A stretch of 5,354 nucleotides of DNA from Bauldia sp. (GTDB taxonomy: Bacteria; Pseudomonadota; Alphaproteobacteria; Rhizobiales; Kaistiaceae): NCBI GenBank assembly GCA_020442095.1, contig JAGRKY010000357.1, positions 1 through 5,354 on the forward strand, read 5' to 3'. A program made the position numbers and the translations under genes. The notes under the pieces were generated by a model that was not told the DNA's origin, ran no database searches, and saw only the letters and a list, made by a program, of their open reading frames with translations. This document shows positions 1 to 5,354 of the stretch, in pieces; position 1 is the stretch's first letter; each line of letters starts with the position of its first letter.

Positions 1-761
1 TGACCGCCAAGATCTGGGCGTCCGGGACGCCCCGGGAAGATCTCGTCCAGCGGGTGGCCAACGCCTTGCGCGAGCAGATCCTTTCGGGACGGCTGGCGGG
101 CGGCACCCGCCTCGTCCCCGAGGCGCAACTCGCCCGCAACCTCAGCATCAGCCGGCCGACGCTTCGCGAGGCGATCCGCGTCCTGGCGCGCGAAGGCCTG
201 CTCGAGGTCAAGCACGGCGTCGGCACCTTCGTCGTCACGGAGCCTTCGCCGATCCTCGGATCGCTGGAGATGATGCGGTCGATGACCGACCTCATCCGCT
301 CGGTCGGCGGCGAGCCGTCCGTTTCCGACATGCAGAGGGAGGTGATCGGCGCCTCGGCGACCGTCGCCAAGGCTCTGGAGATTCCCCCGGAGACGCTGAT
401 CACGCACATCTCGCGCGTCCGGCTGATCGACGGGCGTCCCCTCGCCTTCTCGCACGAATATCTGCATCTCACGACCGCGGAAGAGGATTTCGAGCTGCTG
501 TCGAGCTTCGACGGCGGCTCGCTTTACGAGTTCCTGCGCACCAAATGCGCGCGGCCGATCTCGCACAGCCGCGTCCTGATCACCGCGGTCGCCGCCGATG
601 CCAATAATGCCAAGTGGCTGAAGCTCAAGCGCAACGCGCCGCTGCTCCTCGTCCGCGAAACCCATTTCGATTTCAACGGCCGGCCGATCCTCTACGCCGT
701 CAGCTACCACAATTCCGAAGTGGTCGAATTCACCTCGCTAAGGTCCGGCCTGCCAACATGA
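1..761 (+). CDS. GntR-family transcriptional regulator, HutC/UTRA type (5' end at or just beyond window edge)
   Basis: Likely repressor of this operon. The N-terminal winged helix-turn-helix spans about nt 36-240. It contains SRPTLREAIRVLAREGLL (from nt 150), the classic GntR recognition-helix region, and the wing VKHGVGTFV. A UTRA-like ligand domain follows (about nt 390-750), with ISRVRLIDGRPLAFSHEYL and the late strand pair FDFNGRPILYAVSYHN. UTRA domains of HutC-type regulators usually bind small metabolites, often phosphorylated sugars, so the effector may be the product of the kinase next door. The frame is open to the left edge. A GTG at 54 is a possible start, but it has no Shine-Dalgarno and would cut off the first DNA-binding helix (LVQRVANALREQI). 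Bases 1-2 are TG in frame, so the true start could be an NTG codon beginning one base before the window. The stop TGA (759-761) overlaps the kinase ATG. Family assignment is firm; ligand and operator are unknown. Confidence 0.93.
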   Translation, partial: TAKIWASGTPREDLVQRVANALREQILSGRLAGGTRLVPEAQLARNLSISRPTLREAIRVLAREGLLEVKHGVGTFVVTEPSPILGSLEMMRSMTDLIRSVGGEPSVSDMQREVIGASATVAKALEIPPETLITHISRVRLIDGRPLAFSHEYLHLTTAEEDFELLSSFDGGSLYEFLRTKCARPISHSRVLITAVAADANNAKWLKLKRNAPLLLVRETHFDFNGRPILYAVSYHNSEVVEFTSLRSGLPT

Positions 762-1669
762 CCTCCGAATTCGCCACCCTCGGCAACATCACGATTGACG
801 ACCTGGTCTTCCCCGATGGCTCGACAATCTGGTGCACGCCGGGTGGCAATTCGATCTATTCCGCCCTCGGCATCGCCATCTGGGGCGAGACGCCCGATGT
901 CATCGCCCCGATCGGGCCGGAATATCCGACCGACGCCCTCGAGGGGCGGGTCGACCTCTCCCATTGCCGCCTGATCGACCGGACCCTCCGCAACTGGGGG
1001 CTCTACGAGGAAGACGGGACGCGGACCTTCACCTTCCGGTCGAAGTCCCGGGACTGGCGCGCCTTCAGCCCGACGGCCGACGACGTCAAGGGCAGCCGCT
1101 ATCTCCACGTCCACCTTGCCCCGCTGCCCTGGGACCTCCAGATCGCCTTCGCCGAATACTTCCGTGAAGCCGGCGCCAAGGTGATTTCGGTCGATCCGGA
1201 CGACCGCTATCTCGACCAGTTGGAAGACGCCGATTTCGACCGGCTGCTCGCCGCCGTCGACCTCTTCCTGCCGAGCCTCCAGGACGCCATCGCACTGGTC
1301 CCGGGCGCTTCCCCCGCGACGGCGCTTGCGACCTTGCGGGAGCGCGCGCCCGAGGTTCCGGTCATCGCCGTGAAGTGCGGCTCGGACGGCGTGCTGATGC
1401 ATGCGGCCGGGTCCTCCGACCTGATCCATGTGGACTCGGCGGCCGTCGAGGTGATCGACACCACCGGCGCCGGCGATGCGTTTTCCGGGGGCGCGCTGCT
1501 CGGCTATGCGCGCACCGGCGATCCGCTCGAAGCCATTCTCCATGGCACCGTATCCGCCTCCTACGCCGTCGCGACGAACGGGCCGGGAGCGCTGGTGCAC
1601 GCCGACGAGAAGGAAACCGGCCGGAGGCTCGACCGCCTGCGGCCGACCGTTGAGACGATTCCGTTTTGA
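758..1669 (+). CDS. PfkB-family carbohydrate/nucleoside kinase
   Basis: A 303-residue ribokinase-fold kinase, normal length for the family, predicted to transfer phosphate from ATP to a hydroxyl of a sugar, nucleoside or sugar adduct in the cytoplasm. The C-terminal PfkB signature DTTGAGDAF lies at residues 234-242; D240 is the expected catalytic base and GAG forms the anion hole. The N-terminal substrate region has GNITIDD (D14 is the likely substrate-hydroxyl-binding Asp) and PGGNSIYSA (28-36). A longer open frame runs upstream to nt 614 but lies inside the regulator. The ATG at 758 starts the first PfkB strand and overlaps the regulator stop as ATGA. The only SD-like sequence, AAGG at 740-743, is 14 nt away, so translation is probably coupled to the upstream gene. 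The Asn often seen three residues after the N-terminal GG+1 position (GGxxxN) is Tyr34 here. The substrate cannot be read from sequence; the FrlD-like context suggests a sugar adduct, the BMP transporter a nucleoside. Confidence 0.92.
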   Translation: MTSEFATLGNITIDDLVFPDGSTIWCTPGGNSIYSALGIAIWGETPDVIAPIGPEYPTDALEGRVDLSHCRLIDRTLRNWGLYEEDGTRTFTFRSKSRDWRAFSPTADDVKGSRYLHVHLAPLPWDLQIAFAEYFREAGAKVISVDPDDRYLDQLEDADFDRLLAAVDLFLPSLQDAIALVPGASPATALATLRERAPEVPVIAVKCGSDGVLMHAAGSSDLIHVDSAAVEVIDTTGAGDAFSGGALLGYARTGDPLEAILHGTVSASYAVATNGPGALVHADEKETGRRLDRLRPTVETIPF

Positions 1670-1721
1670 ACCTGACAGGGAACGCGCAGCGAAATGCGCA
1701 AGCATTCAAGGAGTGGAAGAA
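1670..1721 (+). other. Kinase-SIS spacer with two mutually exclusive small hairpins
   Basis: The 52-nt gap holds GCGCA (1684-1688) pairing with TGCGC (1695-1699), and alternatively AATGC-GCAA-GCATT (1693-1706), a 5-bp stem with a GNRA tetraloop ending 1 nt before the SD AAGGAG. The stems share bases, so only one can form at a time. Both are short and could be chance. No T-run follows, so neither is a terminator. Confidence 0.3.
1708..1713 (+). promoter_or_regulatory. Ribosome binding site fixing the GTG start of the SIS gene
   Basis: AAGGAG lies 8 nt before the GTG at 1722. This spacing favours GTG 1722 over the ATG at 1743, which has no good SD. It also excludes the GTG at 1713, which overlaps the SD itself. 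Confidence 0.75.
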
Positions 1722-2879
1722 GTGGATAACGAAAAGACCGTGATGTTGCGCGAGATCGCGATGCAGCCCGATTTCGTCAAGGACAACGTCGACGGCATGC
1801 TGGCCTATATGCGCGAGGTCCTGAAGGGACGCGAACCCGGCACGCTGCGGCACGGCTTCTCGATCGGATGCGGCGACAGCTACTGCGCCGCCCTCGCCGC
1901 CCGCAGCTTCATGATGAAGGCGACCGGCCTGTTCATCGAGCCGGTCGAGGCGCTCGAATTCTCGCGCTACCTGGTGGAGGACCTGCCGGACGACTCCTTC
2001 GTCTTCGGCATCTCCAATTCCGGCACCGTCTCCCGCACCATCGAAGGCGTCCACCTCGCCCGCGAAAAGGGCGCATGGACCTTCGCGGTCACCGTCGCCG
2101 AGGACAACAAGCTCGCCCAGACCGCCGAGACGCTGATCAAGGTCAACGCCACGCCCAACATCAAGATCCAGGCCGACGGCTCCAAGGTCGTGACCCCGGG
2201 AACCATCACCTACACCGCCAGCATGCTCGGCCTCTTCGTCGCCGCGATCGCCTTCGGCGAACACGTCGGCAACCTCGATCCGGAGCGGTCGGCGGCCCTT
2301 GTCGCGGAGCTCAAGGCCGTTGCCGGCAAGATGGCGGAGGCCGACGCCGGCACCGCCGAGATCGCACGGCAGATCGCGCCGAGCTTCACCACCGACCGCG
2401 ACACGGTAATCCTCGGCGGCGGCCCCAACTACGCCACCGCCTATTTCGGCGTCGCCAAGTGGTTCGAATCGCTGACCCGCGGCTCCCACGTCTCCCAGCT
2501 CGAGGAATGGGCGCACGAGCAGTATTTCATGACCAACGCCACGGTGGACACGATCATCGTCCTGCCGCCGGGCGGCGGCCACAGCCGCGGCCTCGAACAG
2601 GCCCAGGCGGCGCGCGACATGGAATCCCGCGTCATCATCATCGGCGCCGAGGACGACCAGGCCGCTCGTGACGCATCCGACGTCTATTTCCCGATGCCCG
2701 CCGGCATCCCGGAATATCTGACGCCTTTCGTCTACAAGCTGCCGTTCGAATACCTGTCCTGCCAGATCGCCGCCGAGCAGAACATCTCGTTCCTCGGCTT
2801 CAACGATCGCAAGCGGCAGGAAGTCAATTTCCGCCAGATCTTCGACTCCTCCCTGACGGCGGCCCGGAAGGCATCCTGA
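1722..2879 (+). CDS. Tandem SIS-domain sugar-phosphate isomerase/deglycase-like protein
   Basis: A 385-residue cytoplasmic protein with two SIS (sugar isomerase) domains and no N-terminal glutaminase domain. It therefore resembles the isomerase half of GlmS and stand-alone relatives such as FrlB (fructosamine-6-phosphate deglycase) or AgaS. SIS 1 (about 40-190) shows IGCGDSY (48-54) and GISNSGTVSRTIEG (96-109), the phosphosugar-binding loops. SIS 2 (about 215-350) shows DTVILGGGPNYA (from 227) and QLEEWAHEQYF (259-269), whose Glu/His could match the GlmS catalytic Glu and nearby His. The C-terminal LTPFVYKLPFEYLSCQIA resembles the FrlB and GlmS tails. The start is GTG, with AAGGAG upstream and a 52-nt gap after the kinase. 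The stop overlaps the next ATG (TGATG). Expected reaction: aldose-ketose isomerisation, deamination or deglycation of the kinase product. The family is secure; the exact reaction is not. Confidence 0.9.
   Translation: MDNEKTVMLREIAMQPDFVKDNVDGMLAYMREVLKGREPGTLRHGFSIGCGDSYCAALAARSFMMKATGLFIEPVEALEFSRYLVEDLPDDSFVFGISNSGTVSRTIEGVHLAREKGAWTFAVTVAEDNKLAQTAETLIKVNATPNIKIQADGSKVVTPGTITYTASMLGLFVAAIAFGEHVGNLDPERSAALVAELKAVAGKMAEADAGTAEIARQIAPSFTTDRDTVILGGGPNYATAYFGVAKWFESLTRGSHVSQLEEWAHEQYFMTNATVDTIIVLPPGGGHSRGLEQAQAARDMESRVIIIGAEDDQAARDASDVYFPMPAGIPEYLTPFVYKLPFEYLSCQIAAEQNISFLGFNDRKRQEVNFRQIFDSSLTAARKAS
2866..2871 (+). promoter_or_regulatory. Ribosome binding site of the BtpA-family gene, inside the SIS coding end
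   Basis: GGAAGG lies 7 nt before the ATG at 2879, embedded in the last codons of the SIS gene. With the TGATG overlap it supports coupled translation. Confidence 0.65.
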
Positions 2880-3688
2880 TGGGCGCGCTTACCGACCTCA
2901 TCGCGGGCGGGAGGAAGCCGGTCATCGGCATGATCCAGCTCGCCCCCCTCCCCGACAGCAGCCGCTGGCGGGGAGGAGCGCTGGAGTCGGTACTGGAGCC
3001 CGCCCTTGCCGAAGCCGAGCTTCTCGCCACCAACGGCGTCGACGCCCTGATGGTGCAGAATCTCGGCGACATCCCGGTCGCCCACAAGGTCACCGGCGCC
3101 CAGGTCGCCTGGATGACCCGCATCGTGGCGGAGATCACCAACCGCTACGACGTCCCGGTCGGCCTCAACCTTCTCGAGAACGACTCGGAGGCGATGTTCG
3201 CCGTCGCCACCGCGGCCGACGTCGATTTCGTCCGGATCAAGATCCTCGTCGGCGCGATGATGACGCCCTTCGGGATCGAGACCGGCCAGTCCCATACCGC
3301 GATCAAGGCGCGGACCCGCTGGAGCGGCGACCGCATCTCGATCTTCGCCGATGTCCACGACCGGACCGGCACGCCCATCGCCACCGGCGGCTTTGCCGAG
3401 GATCTCGACTTCGCGGTGCGGCTCGGCGGGGCGGACGGCCTCGTCCTCACCGGCAAGAATCACGGCGAGACGATGGACTACATCAAGCAGGCACGGAAGC
3501 TGCTTGGCTCCGTGCCGATCCTCGTCGGTGGCAGCGTCAATGCCGACAACTGGCACGAAGTCACATCGGTCGCCGACGGCGCGATCGTCAGCTCGTCGCT
3601 GAAATCCTCGGGAGCGGCGACCGGCACTTTCGACCCCGAAAAGATCAGGAAATTCATGGCCTCCGCCAAGAGCCCGGCGGGAGCCTGA
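2879..3688 (+). CDS. BtpA/SgcQ-family TIM-barrel protein
   Basis: A 269-residue soluble protein, about the usual length of the BtpA family. The family is named for a cyanobacterial protein affecting photosystem I and includes E. coli SgcQ from a putative sugar operon. Family blocks in barrel order are GMIQLAPLP (17-25), VDALMVQNLGD (54-64), VGLNLLENDSEA (94-105), DFVRIKILVGAMMT in the middle, IFADVHDR (155-162), GADGLVLTGKNHG (184-196), PILVGGSVNADN (213-224) and GAIVSSSLK (234-242). The last two blocks resemble the phosphate-binding strands 7 and 8 of (beta/alpha)8 enzymes, which suggests a phosphorylated substrate. Nothing around it concerns photosynthesis. It is overlapped by the SIS gene and followed by an importer, so a catabolic enzyme role is the best inference. 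No reaction is established for this family to my knowledge. The start ATG has GGAAGG 7 nt upstream. Confidence 0.92.
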   Translation: MGALTDLIAGGRKPVIGMIQLAPLPDSSRWRGGALESVLEPALAEAELLATNGVDALMVQNLGDIPVAHKVTGAQVAWMTRIVAEITNRYDVPVGLNLLENDSEAMFAVATAADVDFVRIKILVGAMMTPFGIETGQSHTAIKARTRWSGDRISIFADVHDRTGTPIATGGFAEDLDFAVRLGGADGLVLTGKNHGETMDYIKQARKLLGSVPILVGGSVNADNWHEVTSVADGAIVSSSLKSSGAATGTFDPEKIRKFMASAKSPAGA

Positions 3689-3757
3689 AACCCAATAAAA
3701 ACAAGAAGAACGACGAACGCGAGAGCACAGAGAGAACAATAGGAAAGGATTTCTGCA
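3689..3757 (+). promoter_or_regulatory. A-rich leader and strong RBS ahead of the binding-protein gene
   Basis: This 69-nt spacer has 34 A and only 6 T by direct count (29 G+C), unlike the GC-rich coding DNA on both sides. It ends in a purine-rich SD, AGGAAAGGA (3741-3749), 8 nt before the ATG. I see no convincing -35/-10 pair, inverted repeat or terminator. The likely role is an unstructured leader that raises translation of the binding protein; an internal promoter cannot be excluded. Confidence 0.5.
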
Positions 3758-4813
3758 ATGCTCAAATCTATCCTTGGTCACGGTCTGGCCGTGGCATTGG
3801 CCGTCGGGATCGGCACCTCCGCCTACGCACAGGACAAGCTCAAGGTCGCGATGATCACGTCGGAGTCCGGTCTCGGCGACCGGTCGTTCAACGACATGAT
3901 GGTCGAAGGCATGAAGAAGGCCGAGGCCGACTTCGGCGCCGAGTATGTGGTGATCCAGCCCCGCGCGGTCTCCGAATTCCAGTCCGCGATCGCCCGCGCC
4001 GCCGGTCAGGGCTTCGATATCATCATCGGTTCGTCCTTCGACATGATCAAGCCGATGCAGGAAGTCGCCAAGGCCTTTCCTGACCAGAAATTCGGCCTGG
4101 TCGACGTCGGCCCCGACCCGCTCGGCCCGAACGTCGTCTCGACGGTGACGAAGGACTGGGAAGGCTCCTTCCTGGTCGGCTGGATCGCCGCCAAGACGAC
4201 CAAGACCGGCAAGATCGGCTTCGTCGGCGGCAAGGACATCCCGATCATCCATCGCTTCTTCATCGGCTATTACTACGGGGCCAAGATGGCGAACCCGGAT
4301 GTCGAGGTCTTCGAGAGCTATTCGGGCACCTTCACCGATCCGGCTGCGGGCAAGGAATACACCCTCGCCCTCATCAACCAGGGCTCCGACATCAACTACG
4401 CGGTGGCGGGCGCGACCAGCGCGGGCGTCATCGACGCGGCCAAGGAGACCAACACCTTCGCCATCGGCGTCGACTCCAACCAGAACTACATGGCCCCCGG
4501 CAACGTGCTGACCTCGATGATGAAGCGCGTCGACACCCAGGCCTATGACATGATCAAGTCGGTGTCCGAAGGCAACTTCAAGGGTGGCGAAGTCCTCTAC
4601 TACGGTCTCGCCGAGGACGGCGTCGCCGCGGCCATGGACGAGTATAACGACGGCCTGATCGCCCCCGAGGTGCTGGCCGACGTCGACATGCTGAAGCAGA
4701 AGATCCTGACCGGCGAGATCGTGGTCCCGAACTACTTCGACCTCGAGCCGGGCCAGAAGGAGATGGGCACGCCGCCGATGGCGACGCCGCCCTCGGTCGC
4801 CGACGCTAAGTGA
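3758..4813 (+). CDS. BMP-family ABC transporter substrate-binding protein (PnrA-like), periplasmic
   Basis: A 351-residue solute receptor of the BMP/PnrA (Bmp, Pfam 'Bmp') family, whose characterised members mostly bind nucleosides. Residues 1-24 form a Sec signal peptide with a short basic start, a hydrophobic core and an AYA|QD cleavage site. There is no lipobox Cys, so the mature protein should be free in the periplasm, unlike the spirochaete lipoproteins. Family motifs are SGLGDRSFND (37-46), GQGFDIIIGSSFDM, KFGLVDVGPD, WEGSFLVGWIAA, GKIGFVGGKDIPIIHRF, FAIGVDSNQN (D239) and SMMKRVD (K256). The SFN aromatic, D239 and K256 sit where PnrA contacts base and ribose, so a nucleoside or similar pentose-containing ligand is plausible. 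The C-terminus has a Pro/Met-rich tail (MGTPPMATPPS). It follows the catabolic genes and precedes the ABC ATPase, as expected for one import operon. The start is set by the SD at 3741-3749. Confidence 0.95.
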   Translation: MLKSILGHGLAVALAVGIGTSAYAQDKLKVAMITSESGLGDRSFNDMMVEGMKKAEADFGAEYVVIQPRAVSEFQSAIARAAGQGFDIIIGSSFDMIKPMQEVAKAFPDQKFGLVDVGPDPLGPNVVSTVTKDWEGSFLVGWIAAKTTKTGKIGFVGGKDIPIIHRFFIGYYYGAKMANPDVEVFESYSGTFTDPAAGKEYTLALINQGSDINYAVAGATSAGVIDAAKETNTFAIGVDSNQNYMAPGNVLTSMMKRVDTQAYDMIKSVSEGNFKGGEVLYYGLAEDGVAAAMDEYNDGLIAPEVLADVDMLKQKILTGEIVVPNYFDLEPGQKEMGTPPMATPPSVADAK

Positions 4814-4829
4814 TCCCGTCGTGAGACCA

Positions 4830-4855
4830 GCCGCGGCGGCGCCTGTCGCCGCGGC
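4830..4855 (+). promoter_or_regulatory. GC-rich intercistronic hairpin between binding protein and ATPase
   Basis: GCCGCGGCG (4830-4838) is perfectly complementary to CGCCGCGGC (4847-4855), giving a 9-bp all-GC stem. A further G-U and C-G pair can shrink the loop to four bases (4841-4844). No T-run follows, so it is not a canonical intrinsic terminator. Its position, 16 nt after the binding-protein stop, suits a 3' mRNA-stabilising or partial-attenuation element that keeps receptor levels above ATPase levels. Confidence 0.65.
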
Positions 4856-4866
4856 ACCCCTCCCGC

Positions 4867-4872
4867 AAAGGA
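4867..4872 (+). promoter_or_regulatory. Ribosome binding site of the ABC ATPase gene
   Basis: AAAGGA lies 6 nt before the ATG at 4879 and 11 nt after the hairpin base, so the hairpin should leave it accessible. Confidence 0.65.
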
Positions 4873-4878
4873 TCGACC

Positions 4879-5354
4879 ATGAATGCGAATGACGTCGTCG
4901 AGATCACTGGTGTCGTAAAGCGCTTCGGCGACTTCACCGCGATCCACGATGCCTCCCTGACAGTCCGCAGGGGCGAGGTTCACGCCATCGTCGGCGAAAA
5001 TGGCGCCGGCAAGTCGACCCTGATGAACATCCTCTACGGCCTGCTTCATCGCGATGCCGGCGAGGTAAAGCTCTTCCAGAAGACCGTCAATTTCTCCGGC
5101 CCGGCCGAAGCGATCGCCGCCGGCGTCGGCATGGTCCACCAGCACTTCAAGCTGGCGCCGACCTTCACCGTGGCCGACAACATCATCCTCGGCTCCGAGC
5201 CCATGCGCTCGCTCGGCCGCATCGACCGCGAGCGCGCCATCCGCGAGACCGGCGAGATCAGCAAGCGCTACGGCCTCGACCTCGATCCCCGCGCCGTCAT
5301 CGGCTCGCTCGCCGTGGGCTTGCGCCAGCGCGTCGAAATCCTCAAGGCGCTCTA
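4879..5354 (+). CDS. Sugar/nucleoside ABC transporter ATP-binding protein, RbsA/YufO-like (3' end beyond window)
   Basis: The first 158 codons of an ATPase that should energise import of the BMP-bound ligand at the inner membrane. Relatives are about 500 residues with two ABC domains, so roughly two thirds is missing to the right. Visible are VVKRFGDFTAIHDASLTV with the A-loop region Phe16, Walker A GENGAGKST (39-47), the Q-loop VGMVHQHFKL (Q88, followed by HF as is typical of this group) and the start of the ABC signature SLAVGLRQRVEILKAL (143-158). The signature reads LAVG rather than LSGG; BMP-linked ATPases often carry LSVG or LPVG followed by xQQRVEI, so this is a family variant and not necessarily a defect. 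Walker B and the H-loop lie past the edge. ATG 4879 is chosen for its SD and because the domain starts at once. Two permease genes are expected downstream. Confidence 0.94.
   Translation, partial: MNANDVVEITGVVKRFGDFTAIHDASLTVRRGEVHAIVGENGAGKSTLMNILYGLLHRDAGEVKLFQKTVNFSGPAEAIAAGVGMVHQHFKLAPTFTVADNIILGSEPMRSLGRIDRERAIRETGEISKRYGLDLDPRAVIGSLAVGLRQRVEILKAL

Noticed and set aside
614..757. N-terminal extension of the kinase frame
   Set aside because: It lies wholly inside the regulator and gives an Arg/Pro/Ala-rich stretch unlike PfkB proteins; the ATG at 758 begins the domain properly.
704..1705. 333-codon open frame on the - strand opposite the kinase
   Set aside because: The kinase has a full PfkB signature and a coupled start; the antisense translation has no domain features.
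1476..1721. N-terminal extension of the SIS frame into the kinase gene
   Set aside because: The extension overlaps the kinase C-terminus with non-family sequence; a good SD points to GTG 1722.
1362..2582. 406-codon open frame on the - strand opposite kinase and SIS genes
   Set aside because: Low-complexity Arg/Gly/Asp-rich translation with no recognisable motif; it mirrors the SIS gene in the complementary frame.
2879..3688. Photosystem I biogenesis role for the BtpA-family gene
   Set aside because: The name reflects one cyanobacterial member; no photosynthesis genes are present and the context is sugar/nucleoside uptake.
2732..4252. 506-codon open frame on the - strand across the BtpA and binding-protein genes
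   Set aside because: It is antisense to two clear family members and its two gene-sized halves show no domain. Long antisense frames are expected from GC-biased third positions.
4830..4860. Rho-independent terminator after the binding-protein gene
   Set aside because: The stem is strong, but CACCCCTCCC follows instead of a T-run, and the ATPase gene has to be expressed downstream.

Overview
The window is a GC-rich (strongly GC3-biased) stretch in which all six genes read on the + strand. Codon use, the gene families and the SD-led compact spacing suggest an alphaproteobacterium, perhaps Hyphomicrobiales or Rhodobacterales. That placement is an inference, and no phylogenetic marker is present.

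Layout: (1) bases 1-761 hold a GntR/HutC-type (UTRA) regulator whose start lies at or just before the left edge; (2) 758-1669 a PfkB-family sugar/nucleoside kinase, overlapping the regulator by an ATGA; (3) 1722-2879 a tandem-SIS-domain sugar-phosphate protein related to the isomerase half of GlmS and to FrlB; (4) 2879-3688 a BtpA/SgcQ-family TIM-barrel protein, overlapping by TGATG; (5) a 69-nt A-rich leader, then 3758-4813 a BMP-family (PnrA-like) periplasmic binding protein with a signal peptide; (6) a strong GC hairpin, then 4879 to the window end, the first 158 codons of the cognate RbsA-like ABC ATPase. The permeases are expected beyond the right edge. There is no gene-free stretch longer than 69 nt, and I see no RNA gene, mobile element or CRISPR array.

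Taken together this looks like one self-contained uptake-and-catabolism operon. A BMP-type ABC importer brings in a small ligand (nucleoside-like or a sugar derivative). The PfkB kinase phosphorylates it. The SIS protein isomerises, deglycates or deaminates the sugar phosphate. The BtpA-family barrel supplies a further step of unknown chemistry. The UTRA regulator probably senses an intermediate. The kinase + SIS + GntR trio resembles the fructoselysine (frl) operon, but combining it with BtpA and a BMP importer does not match any pathway I can name. The substrate and the BtpA step are the real unknowns here.
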